Shown here: positions 1 through 6,852 of the stretch, piece after piece
Position numbering within the stretch: position 1 is the stretch's first letter
How the letters are laid out: each line of letters begins with the position of its first letter
From: a virus
IMG/VR virus record: IMGVR_UViG_3300042541_000210
Span: 1 to 44,140 of that record
DNA: 44,140 bases
Direction: 5' to 3' (one strand)
Notes under the pieces: model-generated
The model's input: the letters and a program-made list of their open reading frames with translations, nothing else
Told to the model about the DNA's origin: nothing
Database searches by the model: none
Program-made: the position numbers and the translations under genes

Positions 1-51
1 CCGCTGTGTAACGGATCAAAATCCGCCTGTAACAAGAATTACTCTATTCAT
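1..51 (-). pseudogene. 5' end of a cytidylyltransferase-like nucleotidyltransferase gene, cut by the window edge and apparently frameshifted
   Basis: Read leftward from the ATG at 51-49, the codons give M-N-R-V-I-L-V-T-G-G-F and then an in-frame TGA. If one T of the TTTT run at 18-21 is skipped, the reading becomes GGF-D-P-L-H-S-G. That is the N-terminal nucleotide-binding signature of the RfaE/cytidylyltransferase family (GGFDPLHxGH), which transfers a nucleotide to a sugar or alcohol phosphate. The start overlaps the stop of the HNH gene as ATGA. A diverged copy of the same first codons lies at 731-787. The extra T could be a sequencing or assembly error near the contig edge, a real inactivating mutation, or a +1 frameshift site. 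Only 17 codons are visible, so the substrate cannot be inferred. Confidence 0.6.
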
Positions 52-713
52 TGATTACCACCCCCTTTTGTTGTTGTAACTCGGCCTTTAACCCATCCGC
101 TGGGTTGAGTTTCCTCGATGTAGTATTTTGTTTTACCTTCTGAATTATGATAAATTTTCATACCTTGTATTTTGTTACACTTCGTTCTACGTATCTCTAT
201 CTGATGAAGGTCAGTAAATTGTTTTTTGTTAGCTTCGCGCCAACGAGATAACGTTTCTTCAGAATATACTTTACCTTTCCGGGCAGGCATAATCTGTAAG
301 GCTCGTTTTTCTCTCATTTTTTGCCGTACTTCTTCGGAATGTTTTTTTCCGTAATATGGATTGTTGCTGCCTTTTAGGTTATTACCTATAGTAGCTTTTG
401 TTTCTTCTATTATAGATTCATAAATTTTAGATGATATTTTATATCTCTGTTGGTATTGATTTTCTCTGTTCATCATAGTTCTTATAGCATAAGACATTTT
501 TACTTTGTTGTGTCCTTCTGTCATCTTAACCAATAACCTATGGCAAATAAAATGTTCCCTGGCAGATAGTTTAACTAAATTTTCGTTTTTGTTTGATCCG
601 CCCATACTCTTAGGAATAATATGATGTTTTTCTATATACCCAGTTAATGGATTTAATTTTCTATTTTTAATAATTTTATAATACAATAATGTATATTTGT
701 TTTCGATAAACAT
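48..713 (-). CDS. HNH homing endonuclease with NUMOD3-type DNA-binding motifs
   Basis: This 221-aa protein is a free-standing homing endonuclease. An HNH nuclease module spans about residues 29-58 (H30-H31, then N-E-N-L and H54/H58), in the style of phage HNH proteins. A NUMOD3 motif (G-S-N-N-P-Y-Y-G-K-K-H-S-E-E) lies at about 115-137, with a degenerate second copy at 145-165 (G-K-V-Y-S-E-E-T). NUMOD3 repeats bind DNA in GIY-YIG and HNH homing enzymes. The ATG at 713 follows an AAGG ribosome-binding site and a late-type promoter at 732-739, so the cassette carries its own expression signals. It is flanked by two diverged copies of the 5' end of a nucleotidyltransferase gene, so it probably targets that gene. 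Such genes usually cut endonuclease-free alleles and spread by repair. The target is inferred from position. Confidence 0.88.
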   Translation of the reverse strand: MFIENKYTLLYYKIIKNRKLNPLTGYIEKHHIIPKSMGGSNKNENLVKLSAREHFICHRLLVKMTEGHNKVKMSYAIRTMMNRENQYQQRYKISSKIYESIIEETKATIGNNLKGSNNPYYGKKHSEEVRQKMREKRALQIMPARKGKVYSEETLSRWREANKKQFTDLHQIEIRRTKCNKIQGMKIYHNSEGKTKYYIEETQPSGWVKGRVTTTKGGGNQ

Positions 714-730
714 ATAATTTCCTTATATGT

Positions 731-787
731 TTATTTATCTAACTTAGGGTCAAATCCACCTGTAACAAGAACAACCTTATTTAACAT
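731..787 (-). pseudogene. Truncated duplicate of the nucleotidyltransferase N-terminus upstream of the HNH cassette
   Basis: The ATG at 787-785 opens an 18-codon reading frame, M-L-N-K-V-V-L-V-T-G-G-F-D-P, then K-L-D-K and a stop. The first 14 residues are homologous to the frame starting at 51 on the other side of the HNH gene (V-V/I-L-V-T-G-G-F-D-P), with several synonymous differences at DNA level. Homology ends immediately after the GGFDP codons, which marks the left junction of the inserted cassette. The start overlaps the 3' end of the methyltransferase gene by 11 bp, as expected if the methyltransferase and nucleotidyltransferase were once adjacent, translationally coupled genes. Confidence 0.7.
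732..739 (-). promoter_or_regulatory. T4-type late promoter (GATAAATA) for the HNH gene
   Basis: GATAAATA on the minus strand lies 18 bp upstream of the HNH start codon. It matches the NATAAATA late-promoter class of T4-like phages, and the same octamer recurs before other genes in this window. It lies inside the truncated 5' gene fragment at 731-787. Confidence 0.6.
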
Positions 788-1676
788 ACCGCCCCTTGGC
801 AGCTCTGAGTACGCCCATAGACTTCATCTGTTTGGTATTTTTAGTTACTGCCGGTGCTTGCTCTACAGTAGTCTTGTCAGACGCTACTACAGTGTTGACT
901 ATACCAGTTTCGCTGTGTACAGCTTCTGCTGGCACTTCGGTCCATTGTGGAATCCAATCTATGTAATAGTTTTCTTTATCCAACCAAGGATACAATAATT
1001 CTTCTTGGCGTACATGGCCAAATTTATTAAGACTGTTAATCACACTTGGATGTAGCAGTCCTGTGTTCATTAGATCAAACCAACTAGTGGTAGCAGGATC
1101 CATCGGTTTAACATCTGACTTGTATACCGCAATGTTGATCCACGGATCGTTAAACTTTTTCAACATATAAGCATCGCGGGTGTCAAACCCATTTACGGCC
1201 AGCATATAGATCAATGAAGCCGGTGTGTGATTGTAATAACAACCACTGTGGCTTCTACTGTAGTATTTGTTGTATTCAACACCGCTGGCTGTTGGCACGC
1301 TTAATACCAGCATGCCGTTAACGTTCATCTGTTCGTTCCACAGTTTTAATGTTTCTAACGGATTAGTGCTGTATTGTAATACATCGTGAGCAAATATTAA
1401 ATCAGCTTCGCGCGGTAAACATCGTTTGGTAAAGTCGCCTGTTAATTTGTGTAGGTTTGGTAAATTAGGGATATTAGCCAATTTGGCAGGGTCGTTATCA
1501 ATAGCCCAACAGGTATAGTTATAGGGCTCTGGACGATCGTCACGTGTTTCTAACGTAGCCCACCAAGTGATATCTTCACCGGTACCACAGCCTAGATCTG
1601 CGATAAACTTCAAACTATCTAAAAAACTATCATACTCACGTAGGCAGTTTAATATCATCTCACTGTGTCTAGCCAA
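777..1676 (-). CDS. Class I SAM-dependent methyltransferase
   Basis: The 299-aa protein has a Rossmann-type methyltransferase core. Motif I is D-L-G-C-G-T-G at residues 27-33, an acidic D-N-D follows the second strand at about 60-62, and a Methyltransf_11-like segment follows (A-H-D-V-L-Q-Y-S). The last ~80 residues are family-specific, with a Lys/Thr-rich tail. It should transfer a methyl group from S-adenosylmethionine, but the acceptor is not identifiable. It overlaps uvsY by 8 bp upstream and the broken nucleotidyltransferase start by 11 bp downstream, so it belongs to the same leftward transcription unit. With the radical SAM and glycosyltransferase-like genes nearby it may take part in small-molecule or glycan modification. 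That role is inference. Confidence 0.8.
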   Translation of the reverse strand: MARHSEMILNCLREYDSFLDSLKFIADLGCGTGEDITWWATLETRDDRPEPYNYTCWAIDNDPAKLANIPNLPNLHKLTGDFTKRCLPREADLIFAHDVLQYSTNPLETLKLWNEQMNVNGMLVLSVPTASGVEYNKYYSRSHSGCYYNHTPASLIYMLAVNGFDTRDAYMLKKFNDPWINIAVYKSDVKPMDPATTSWFDLMNTGLLHPSVINSLNKFGHVRQEELLYPWLDKENYYIDWIPQWTEVPAEAVHSETGIVNTVVASDKTTVEQAPAVTKNTKQMKSMGVLRAAKGRYVK

Positions 1677-2124
1677 TTGATGCGTCCTCCATACCAGCAG
1701 TACGTAATCTAGTTACATGCCCTAGCATAAAGTTTTTGCTTTCTAGACCTTTCATAATACCCAGCCATTTGTTACGTAGTAGAGCTACTTCATTAATGAT
1801 AGTTTCCATATCAATGACTTCGTCCTCGCCATCCACATACTTTTCAGCATCACGTGATGTAAGCGCACGATTGTAGGCTTCTAAGTATTTTTTAAAGTGT
1901 TCTTTGCGGATCTTTCGTAAGCGAATGTTTAATAGGTTAAGTACTGCTTCAATCTCTTGTAGTTGATTAAAGCGTTGCTCTGTAATACCCGGCAAGGCTG
2001 CCAAGTTCTTTTCAATATTGCCGTAGACACCTACTTCTTTTTTAGCTACAGCTAACTCATTAGTGTAGTAATCAATGAAGTCCGGTAGTGCGCCTATATT
2101 TTGTACTACTTTATTATACCACAT
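1669..2124 (-). CDS. uvsY: UvsY-like recombination mediator
   Basis: This 151-aa helical protein resembles T4 UvsY (137 aa). The C-terminal third has the UvsY pattern of an acidic linker followed by W-x-x-I-M-x-G-L-x-S-K-N-F, then H-V-x-x-L-R. In T4 the corresponding segment is W-x-I-L-L-D-F-C-x-G-A-L-x-A-I-x-S-R-G-F. The middle is basic and helical (L-R-K-I-R-K-E-H-F). UvsY loads UvsX recombinase onto gp32-coated single-stranded DNA, and genes for both partners lie a few kilobases upstream in the same orientation. The start overlaps the upstream radical SAM gene by 19 bp, indicating coupled translation. The match is by pattern, not by alignment search. Confidence 0.7.
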   Translation of the reverse strand: MWYNKVVQNIGALPDFIDYYTNELAVAKKEVGVYGNIEKNLAALPGITEQRFNQLQEIEAVLNLLNIRLRKIRKEHFKKYLEAYNRALTSRDAEKYVDGEDEVIDMETIINEVALLRNKWLGIMKGLESKNFMLGHVTRLRTAGMEDASIG

Positions 2125-3368
2125 CGTTTAAATTCTTCCAGTAACCAAGGGAATGTTTGTTTCCAATCTAAATTTCTTCTACGATCAATTTCAGTTAAGT
2201 ATTCTAATAGTTTATGCTGTGTCGGTAAATCTTCTGTTGCTTGTTCTATATGTTTAACAATACCTAAAAATGTATCGCTAGCACTAGCAGGCATTAACTT
2301 TACTGTTTCTTCTATTGCCTGTTTGAATAGTGTGTAGTCAAATATAGTTGCTCGCAACACGTTATCTTCAAAGGGCAGTAAATTGTTCACATACCAATGT
2401 ATAGGTCTATGCTTATTCCACTCAACAAATTTACCTGCTAGCATAGGCAAAGTATTAATACTCAAAGAAGTAATCACACTCAATATACTTAAATGTAAAT
2501 ATTTCTGTGTTAGTAAGTATTGTACATTCTTTTCAAAAATATCGCAATCGAAACCGTGTCTAATATACTCTTGTTCTTGGCCCCAACAGTCTACACTGGC
2601 TAATATCTTAACCTGTTTGAGTTTGCCCTGGGCAATCATCTGTTTTACCCTAGCACAAAACTGTTCTAACTTGGTTGTTTTGAGTATCAGATTGCTGATA
2701 ATACTAACTTCTAACTTGGGATTAGGGTGTTGTTCTATATAATCAAACAGCCTATCTAGATCATCTTGAATAAACGGCTCACCACCAAGTATGTTTATAC
2801 GCTGTAGTTTGCTGTATCCTGTGTCTAACCACTGCCAAAACAACTCTACAAATTCATTGTATTTGTTGTCGCTATCGTCTGGATGGTATAACCCCGTAGC
2901 AGGTATTCCTACTGTGGGCACTAGTTTACCATGTATCCTGTTCTCTGTGGCAATGCGCGAACTTAAAGATTCTTCACAGTATAAACAGGCCAAATTACAG
3001 GTATTCTTAAAAAAAATTTCAAGTACGCTGGGATCAACTTGGGTTAGTGTAGAGTCAACATCAAGTTCTAGTGGATACTCATTGGGCACAGTATTTTGAA
3101 ATAGTCTGTCGCTAAGATTACTATGCTGTTCTATATCACGACAGTGCTCACACCCATCGCCGGGCCATTGGCCTTCTAGCATTAATTCTCTAGCCTTGAC
3201 CTTTTCGTCTGTGTTGTGAAAATTACCAAACGTGTCTGCTGTTAATTTTGAGAAACTAGCACGATGACAACTAGCAGTTTTTCCATTATTTAAATACAGT
3301 GTAGACCAAGACCACTTTAAGCGGCAGGCTGTAGCTGTATGTATAGGGAAAAACTTTTTATCAGACAT
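2106..3368 (-). CDS. Radical SAM protein with N-terminal twitch-type Cys segment
   Basis: The 420-aa protein has the canonical radical SAM cluster motif C124-x3-C128-x2-C131 (C-N-L-A-C-L-Y-C), which would ligate a 4Fe-4S cluster and cleave SAM. A G-G-E-P motif at 195-198 is typical of the SAM-binding second strand. The N-terminal 100 residues carry C15, C34 and a C73-x2-C76 pair (G-C-E-H-C). This resembles the auxiliary cysteine region of phage proteins annotated as twitch-domain radical SAM proteins. The start overlaps the stop of the 81-aa gene as TAATG. The substrate is unknown. It is one of three radical SAM genes within 9.4 kb on this strand. Confidence 0.85.
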   Translation of the reverse strand: MSDKKFFPIHTATACRLKWSWSTLYLNNGKTASCHRASFSKLTADTFGNFHNTDEKVKARELMLEGQWPGDGCEHCRDIEQHSNLSDRLFQNTVPNEYPLELDVDSTLTQVDPSVLEIFFKNTCNLACLYCEESLSSRIATENRIHGKLVPTVGIPATGLYHPDDSDNKYNEFVELFWQWLDTGYSKLQRINILGGEPFIQDDLDRLFDYIEQHPNPKLEVSIISNLILKTTKLEQFCARVKQMIAQGKLKQVKILASVDCWGQEQEYIRHGFDCDIFEKNVQYLLTQKYLHLSILSVITSLSINTLPMLAGKFVEWNKHRPIHWYVNNLLPFEDNVLRATIFDYTLFKQAIEETVKLMPASASDTFLGIVKHIEQATEDLPTQHKLLEYLTEIDRRRNLDWKQTFPWLLEEFKRCGIIK

Positions 3369-3613
3369 TAATAGTCGTCACTGCCGTCGAGATCTTCTTC
3401 TTCATCAAGATCTTCTTCTTCGCCTAGATATTCTTCTACAGCACGTTTAAGATAGCTGTCAGTACCACCAAATGATTTGAGATCGGCTTCGGTAATGCTA
3501 TGGTCAGCGACAACACTGATCACATGGTCTGCGGCTGCTTGTTTATCTTTAGGGTTAATATACTCTTTACAGGTTAACCACATTTCGCCTAGGATATCTA
3601 CTTCTAAACTCAT
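3368..3613 (-). CDS. Conserved small acidic phage protein, function unknown
   Basis: The protein has 81 residues. The first ~65 form a compact helical domain (D-I-L-G-E-M-W-x-T-C-K-E-Y-I, then A-A-A-D-H-V-I-S). The tail is almost entirely Asp/Glu. Small proteins with this I-L-G-E-M-W start and a D-H-V/I segment occur widely in T4-like marine phages, as I recall, so it is more likely a core phage gene than a partner of the radical SAM enzymes on either side. It lies 4 bp after one radical SAM gene and overlaps the next. The acidic C-terminus could mediate protein contacts, as acidic tails do in gp32-type proteins. That is speculation. Confidence 0.75.
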   Translation of the reverse strand: MSLEVDILGEMWLTCKEYINPKDKQAAADHVISVVADHSITEADLKSFGGTDSYLKRAVEEYLGEEEDLDEEEDLDGSDDY

Positions 3614-3617
3614 TTTA

Positions 3618-5180
3618 TTACACTCCTTCTGTTAGCATATTAGCTATTAAATTATCAAACTTTTCTTTAACTTCTAAATTTGAACTCTTAAAATGAACCA
3701 TTTCTCTGATATGATCCAGTAGTCGTTGTATTACATCAAACGAACGAGGATATCCAAGTTCTACACTTAACCTATTTGTTTCTAAAAATCTACGATACTT
3801 CTCGTGATTAGTTAGTCCCGGATTAGTGTCTGATGTCCATAGAGTATTTCCATACTCATTATTAAACAAATGAATGCCTAATTCTTCCTGCATGCCTGTT
3901 TCAGCCAATGGAGTATTACGTAAGTATACCATCGGTTCTGATAATACCAGCATGGTGATTGTTTCATCTATTAGATATTTTTGATAGCGTCTAAGCATAT
4001 TCAATGTATCGTGATGATCTTCTAATGTTTCTGTTGGGTAACCAGTGAACATTAATAAAGAATTTGTAATTTTATATTTAGAACACATAGCATAGTGATA
4101 GTCTATGTCTTCATTGCTAAACTTCTTACCCATGTGCTCACGCACTCTATCACTACCCGATTCGATACCTACTTCTAATCGATGACAGCCGGCTTGCTGC
4201 ATTAGTTCGTATAGATATTCTGGATGATGCTTGATTGGGCGCACAATAAATTGCCCGCTAAACTTTAACTGTTTAAACTCTGGGTATTGTTCTTGTAGTT
4301 GTATAATGTTCTTTAGTAGATCGATGAACTGTTTCAACGAGCCGTTGATTAAACTATCAGTAAAATGATATGTTAGGATACCTGTTTGTTGATAGTGATG
4401 TAGTAGCTCTTGACTAATGTTGTCGCCACTACGGAATCTAAACTTCTTCCAAATATTACCTACGTCACAGAATGTACATCTGCGCACACAGCCTCTACTG
4501 CCGGTTATACTAGCAATGGGTGTTCCTGTGTCATTAGCTGAACTAATATATTCTCTAAACTTAACTTTTTTATAGCTAGGAAATGTAAGACCATCTAGAT
4601 TGTCAATCTGCGGAACCCAATTTTCCCATTTGGCTCCTTTAACGTTTAATCCTAGTTCGTGCTGTCCTTTAAGGAATGCCTCAAATATATAGTCACCTTC
4701 ACCTAATACATAGTAGTCAAGTAACCCTTGGTCCATTAACTGCTTGCCCATAGTAACGTTAGGCTCTGTTTGATATCCTATGCCCGGGCCGCCAGCAATG
4801 ATAGTTGTGGTCATTTTTTCACGTATAGCTTGTGTGACTAGCTTTGCGTAAGGATGTTGTATAAAGCTCAAGACTGAAACAGCAATAAGGTCCGGATTGT
4901 ATGCTATGAGTTTGTCTACACCTGCTGATATAGCCTGTTTAACCTGTGCTAATAACTCAGGGTCAATGGTTACAAAATGGTCACCTTCAACGGGAACTAC
5001 AAACAGTCTTTCCCATAGACTAATGCCTAGAGCGTTCTTTACAATGATATTAAAGTCAAAGATATCATACTCTATGTCAAGTTTTTCACAAATGCCTGCT
5101 AGAAATGCGCTAGACGCAGGTGGGCGATCTACACTTAATAGTCCTGTTGATAGTACAGCTATTCGTTTGTAATTACTCAC
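3618..5180 (-). CDS. B12-binding-type radical SAM protein
   Basis: The 520-aa protein has two domains. Residues ~1-175 look like a B12-binding Rossmann fold (I-A-V-L-S-T-G-L-L at the start, I-I-A-G-G-P-G-I at ~127-134, Y-V-L-G-E-G-D at ~157-163). The DxHxxG cobalamin-ligand motif is not visible, so corrinoid binding, if any, may be base-off or absent. The radical SAM core follows with C231-x3-C235-x2-C238 (C-V-R-R-C-T-F-C) and a later E-V-G-I-E-S-G-S-D motif, typical of the class with B12-binding N-termini. These enzymes often methylate unreactive carbons or rearrange substrates. Its target is unknown. The start overlaps the upstream gene by 8 bp. Confidence 0.85.
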   Translation of the reverse strand: MSNYKRIAVLSTGLLSVDRPPASSAFLAGICEKLDIEYDIFDFNIIVKNALGISLWERLFVVPVEGDHFVTIDPELLAQVKQAISAGVDKLIAYNPDLIAVSVLSFIQHPYAKLVTQAIREKMTTTIIAGGPGIGYQTEPNVTMGKQLMDQGLLDYYVLGEGDYIFEAFLKGQHELGLNVKGAKWENWVPQIDNLDGLTFPSYKKVKFREYISSANDTGTPIASITGSRGCVRRCTFCDVGNIWKKFRFRSGDNISQELLHHYQQTGILTYHFTDSLINGSLKQFIDLLKNIIQLQEQYPEFKQLKFSGQFIVRPIKHHPEYLYELMQQAGCHRLEVGIESGSDRVREHMGKKFSNEDIDYHYAMCSKYKITNSLLMFTGYPTETLEDHHDTLNMLRRYQKYLIDETITMLVLSEPMVYLRNTPLAETGMQEELGIHLFNNEYGNTLWTSDTNPGLTNHEKYRRFLETNRLSVELGYPRSFDVIQRLLDHIREMVHFKSSNLEVKEKFDNLIANMLTEGV

Positions 5181-5706
5181 TGGCCAACATTTCCTCTAAC
5201 TGTTTTAGGTAGTAAATAAGCGTTTGTTTTTTTGATTCGTTGTAGTCGCCAACAAGTGTTTCTTTAGCATCATACACTGCTGAATTAAATTTATTCTTTT
5301 CTTCTAATATCCAGCTGATAAATGGCATCTTAAACTTTACTCGCCATTCTCCGTTGATACCCCACGTTAATCCGTTTGGGTATGTTTGTTCTTTAGTATA
5401 GTACACGCCAGAGTATTTAACAAAATCGGGAACAGCTACTCCACCAATTTGTATCTGCTCTAAGGTTACTATTTGGTCTTCAATGATTTGATCATCAACG
5501 ACTTTTGTGTTGTTGTGAGTTTTATCGTATAATTCTATGGTTAGTTCATGTTCGCCATCAACAAGAACCAAAGGGATATCTACCCTAGCCGATGGCCCTG
5601 TAAAGGTATAATCCTCGTACAGGTCATCGTCAAGATAAAATTTAAGTTTAGGCCAACCGTTGTATTGGCTGGCACTAAACACTAGAGATAGATTGTCATC
5701 AGTCAT
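5173..5706 (-). CDS. Hypothetical protein with beta-rich, possibly carbohydrate-binding N-terminal segment
   Basis: The 177-aa protein has an N-terminal ~110 residues rich in short beta strands (L-K-F-Y-L-D-D-D-L-Y-E-D-Y-x-F, V-D-G-E-H-E-L-T-I-E-L-Y-D). The layout is reminiscent of small jelly-roll carbohydrate-binding modules: a ligand strand, then an 'H-x-L-x-I-x-x-x-D' edge strand. The C-terminal ~50 residues form a helical coiled segment (L-I-Y-Y-L-K-Q-L-E-E-M-L). I do not recognise the family with certainty. It lies between uvsX (13 bp) and the B12-type radical SAM gene (8-bp overlap) on the same strand, so it is co-transcribed with both. Confidence 0.6.
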   Translation of the reverse strand: MTDDNLSLVFSASQYNGWPKLKFYLDDDLYEDYTFTGPSARVDIPLVLVDGEHELTIELYDKTHNNTKVVDDQIIEDQIVTLEQIQIGGVAVPDFVKYSGVYYTKEQTYPNGLTWGINGEWRVKFKMPFISWILEEKNKFNSAVYDAKETLVGDYNESKKQTLIYYLKQLEEMLASE

Positions 5707-5718
5707 AGTTAAGTAAAA

Positions 5719-6795
5719 TTATTCAACAGATTCGGCGTCAGCTTCTTCTGTTATTTCATTTGTACTTAGCAAATGAGAGTTGGATGAAATTTCTTTCATA
5801 ACTTTATCTAAACTACCATCTTCGTTACGTTCCCATGCTTTACGGAATTGTTTAATAACAGTGCCATCAGCAAGTTTGTAGACTAGACTGTTACCTTCTT
5901 TTGATAACAAGCTCTTAGCTTCTAACATATCTACCATACCCGAGTAAGGACTCATACCTGTTTCATATGGAATCTCTACTTGTACTGACTCAAACGGTTT
6001 AGCATAACGTGTTTTCATAATCTTACAAGCGGCACGGATACCGTTAACTGTTGTAGTCTTATTACCATCAGCATCTGTTTTAAGTTTAAGTTTGCGCATA
6101 GCTACTACAATACTTGATGCGTAGATAAAGCCTTGACCACCTGAAATCTTATCATCTGGGTCAAACATATCTTGACTAGCGTAGGTATGGTTAGTTGCTA
6201 CTAGACCTAAGTTCAATGTACCAAACATGTTTACACAGTTACGTACAAGTGCTGTAAGTGCTTTAGGTTTACGACCCATATCACCTTTCATTTCACCGGC
6301 TTCAAACTGGTTAACGTCTGTTGGAGTTAACATCATACCCAAACTGTCTAGTACAAACAATACCTTAGGACGATCTTCTTCTGGTAAGGTACGATATTCT
6401 TTAACAAAGTCACTGATAACTTTAGCCACATCATCGATCATAGCCATATTAAGTTTAAGTAGTTTGCTTTCATCTGTGTCTACACCTAATGCGTGTAACC
6501 ATGCTTCGTCAAGTGCGTTTTCTGTATCAATTAAGATTACATAAATGCCTTGATCTTGTGCGTTTTTAACAATGTTACCACTACAGATAAATGATTTACC
6601 TGCGCCCGATTCACCGGCGAATACAGTTACCTTACCCATTGGAATACCTTTGTGAAAGTCTCCACTTAATAGATAGTTTAATGTGTAGTTACCAGTTGAG
6701 ATCCAATCGGTTGGATCGTTAAAGCCAATACCTAAGCCTTCAATTGACTTGGTAATCGACTTGCGAAATTTACTAATGTCGAATGGTTTTGCCAT
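5719..6795 (-). CDS. uvsX: UvsX RecA-like recombinase
   Basis: This 358-aa protein is the strand-exchange recombinase of T4-like phages. Walker A is G-E-S-G-A-G-K-S at residues 61-68, and Walker B is V-L-F-V-L-D-S at ~145-151. A RecA-type L2/DNA-binding region follows (N-H-T-Y, then G-G-Q-G-F). Length fits UvsX (T4, 391 aa). The acidic C-terminus (E-E-A-D-A-E-S-V-E) is typical. It forms filaments on single-stranded DNA for recombination-dependent replication and double-strand-break repair, with UvsY and gp32. The ATG at 6795 follows an AAGGATTAATC leader. A strong hairpin separates it from gene 32 upstream. Confidence 0.96.
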   Translation of the reverse strand: MAKPFDISKFRKSITKSIEGLGIGFNDPTDWISTGNYTLNYLLSGDFHKGIPMGKVTVFAGESGAGKSFICSGNIVKNAQDQGIYVILIDTENALDEAWLHALGVDTDESKLLKLNMAMIDDVAKVISDFVKEYRTLPEEDRPKVLFVLDSLGMMLTPTDVNQFEAGEMKGDMGRKPKALTALVRNCVNMFGTLNLGLVATNHTYASQDMFDPDDKISGGQGFIYASSIVVAMRKLKLKTDADGNKTTTVNGIRAACKIMKTRYAKPFESVQVEIPYETGMSPYSGMVDMLEAKSLLSKEGNSLVYKLADGTVIKQFRKAWERNEDGSLDKVMKEISSNSHLLSTNEITEEADAESVE

Positions 6796-6817
6796 GATTA
6801 ATCCTTATTGAAGTAAT

Positions 6818-6838
6818 GGGCGGGGATATACCCCGCCC
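6818..6838 (-). other. Strong hairpin between gene 32 and uvsX
   Basis: An 8-bp perfect GC-rich stem (GGGCGGGG with CCCCGCCC) around a 5-nt loop lies in the 57-bp gap between gene 32 and uvsX. On the transcript it is not followed by a U-run, so it is not a classical intrinsic terminator. It could attenuate read-through, stabilise the abundant gene 32 mRNA 3' end or mark a processing site. Confidence 0.7.
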
Positions 6839-6852
6839 TGCGTGTTTAACTA

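Noticed and set aside
1-47. tRNA-like sequence at the left edge
   Set aside because: The bases read as the start of the nucleotidyltransferase gene on the minus strand, and no cloverleaf arms can be formed.
1-790. Group I intron or intein carrying the HNH gene
   Set aside because: Both flanks encode the same residues of the host gene, so the flanks are duplicated starts and not consecutive exons. The HNH gene has its own ATG, RBS and promoter, and no extein junction is present.
3368-3613. 81-aa protein between two radical SAM genes considered as a RiPP precursor peptide
   Set aside because: It has a folded-looking conserved N-terminal domain and an acidic tail, no small variable core peptide, and resembles small proteins I recall from T4-like phages that lack radical SAM neighbours.
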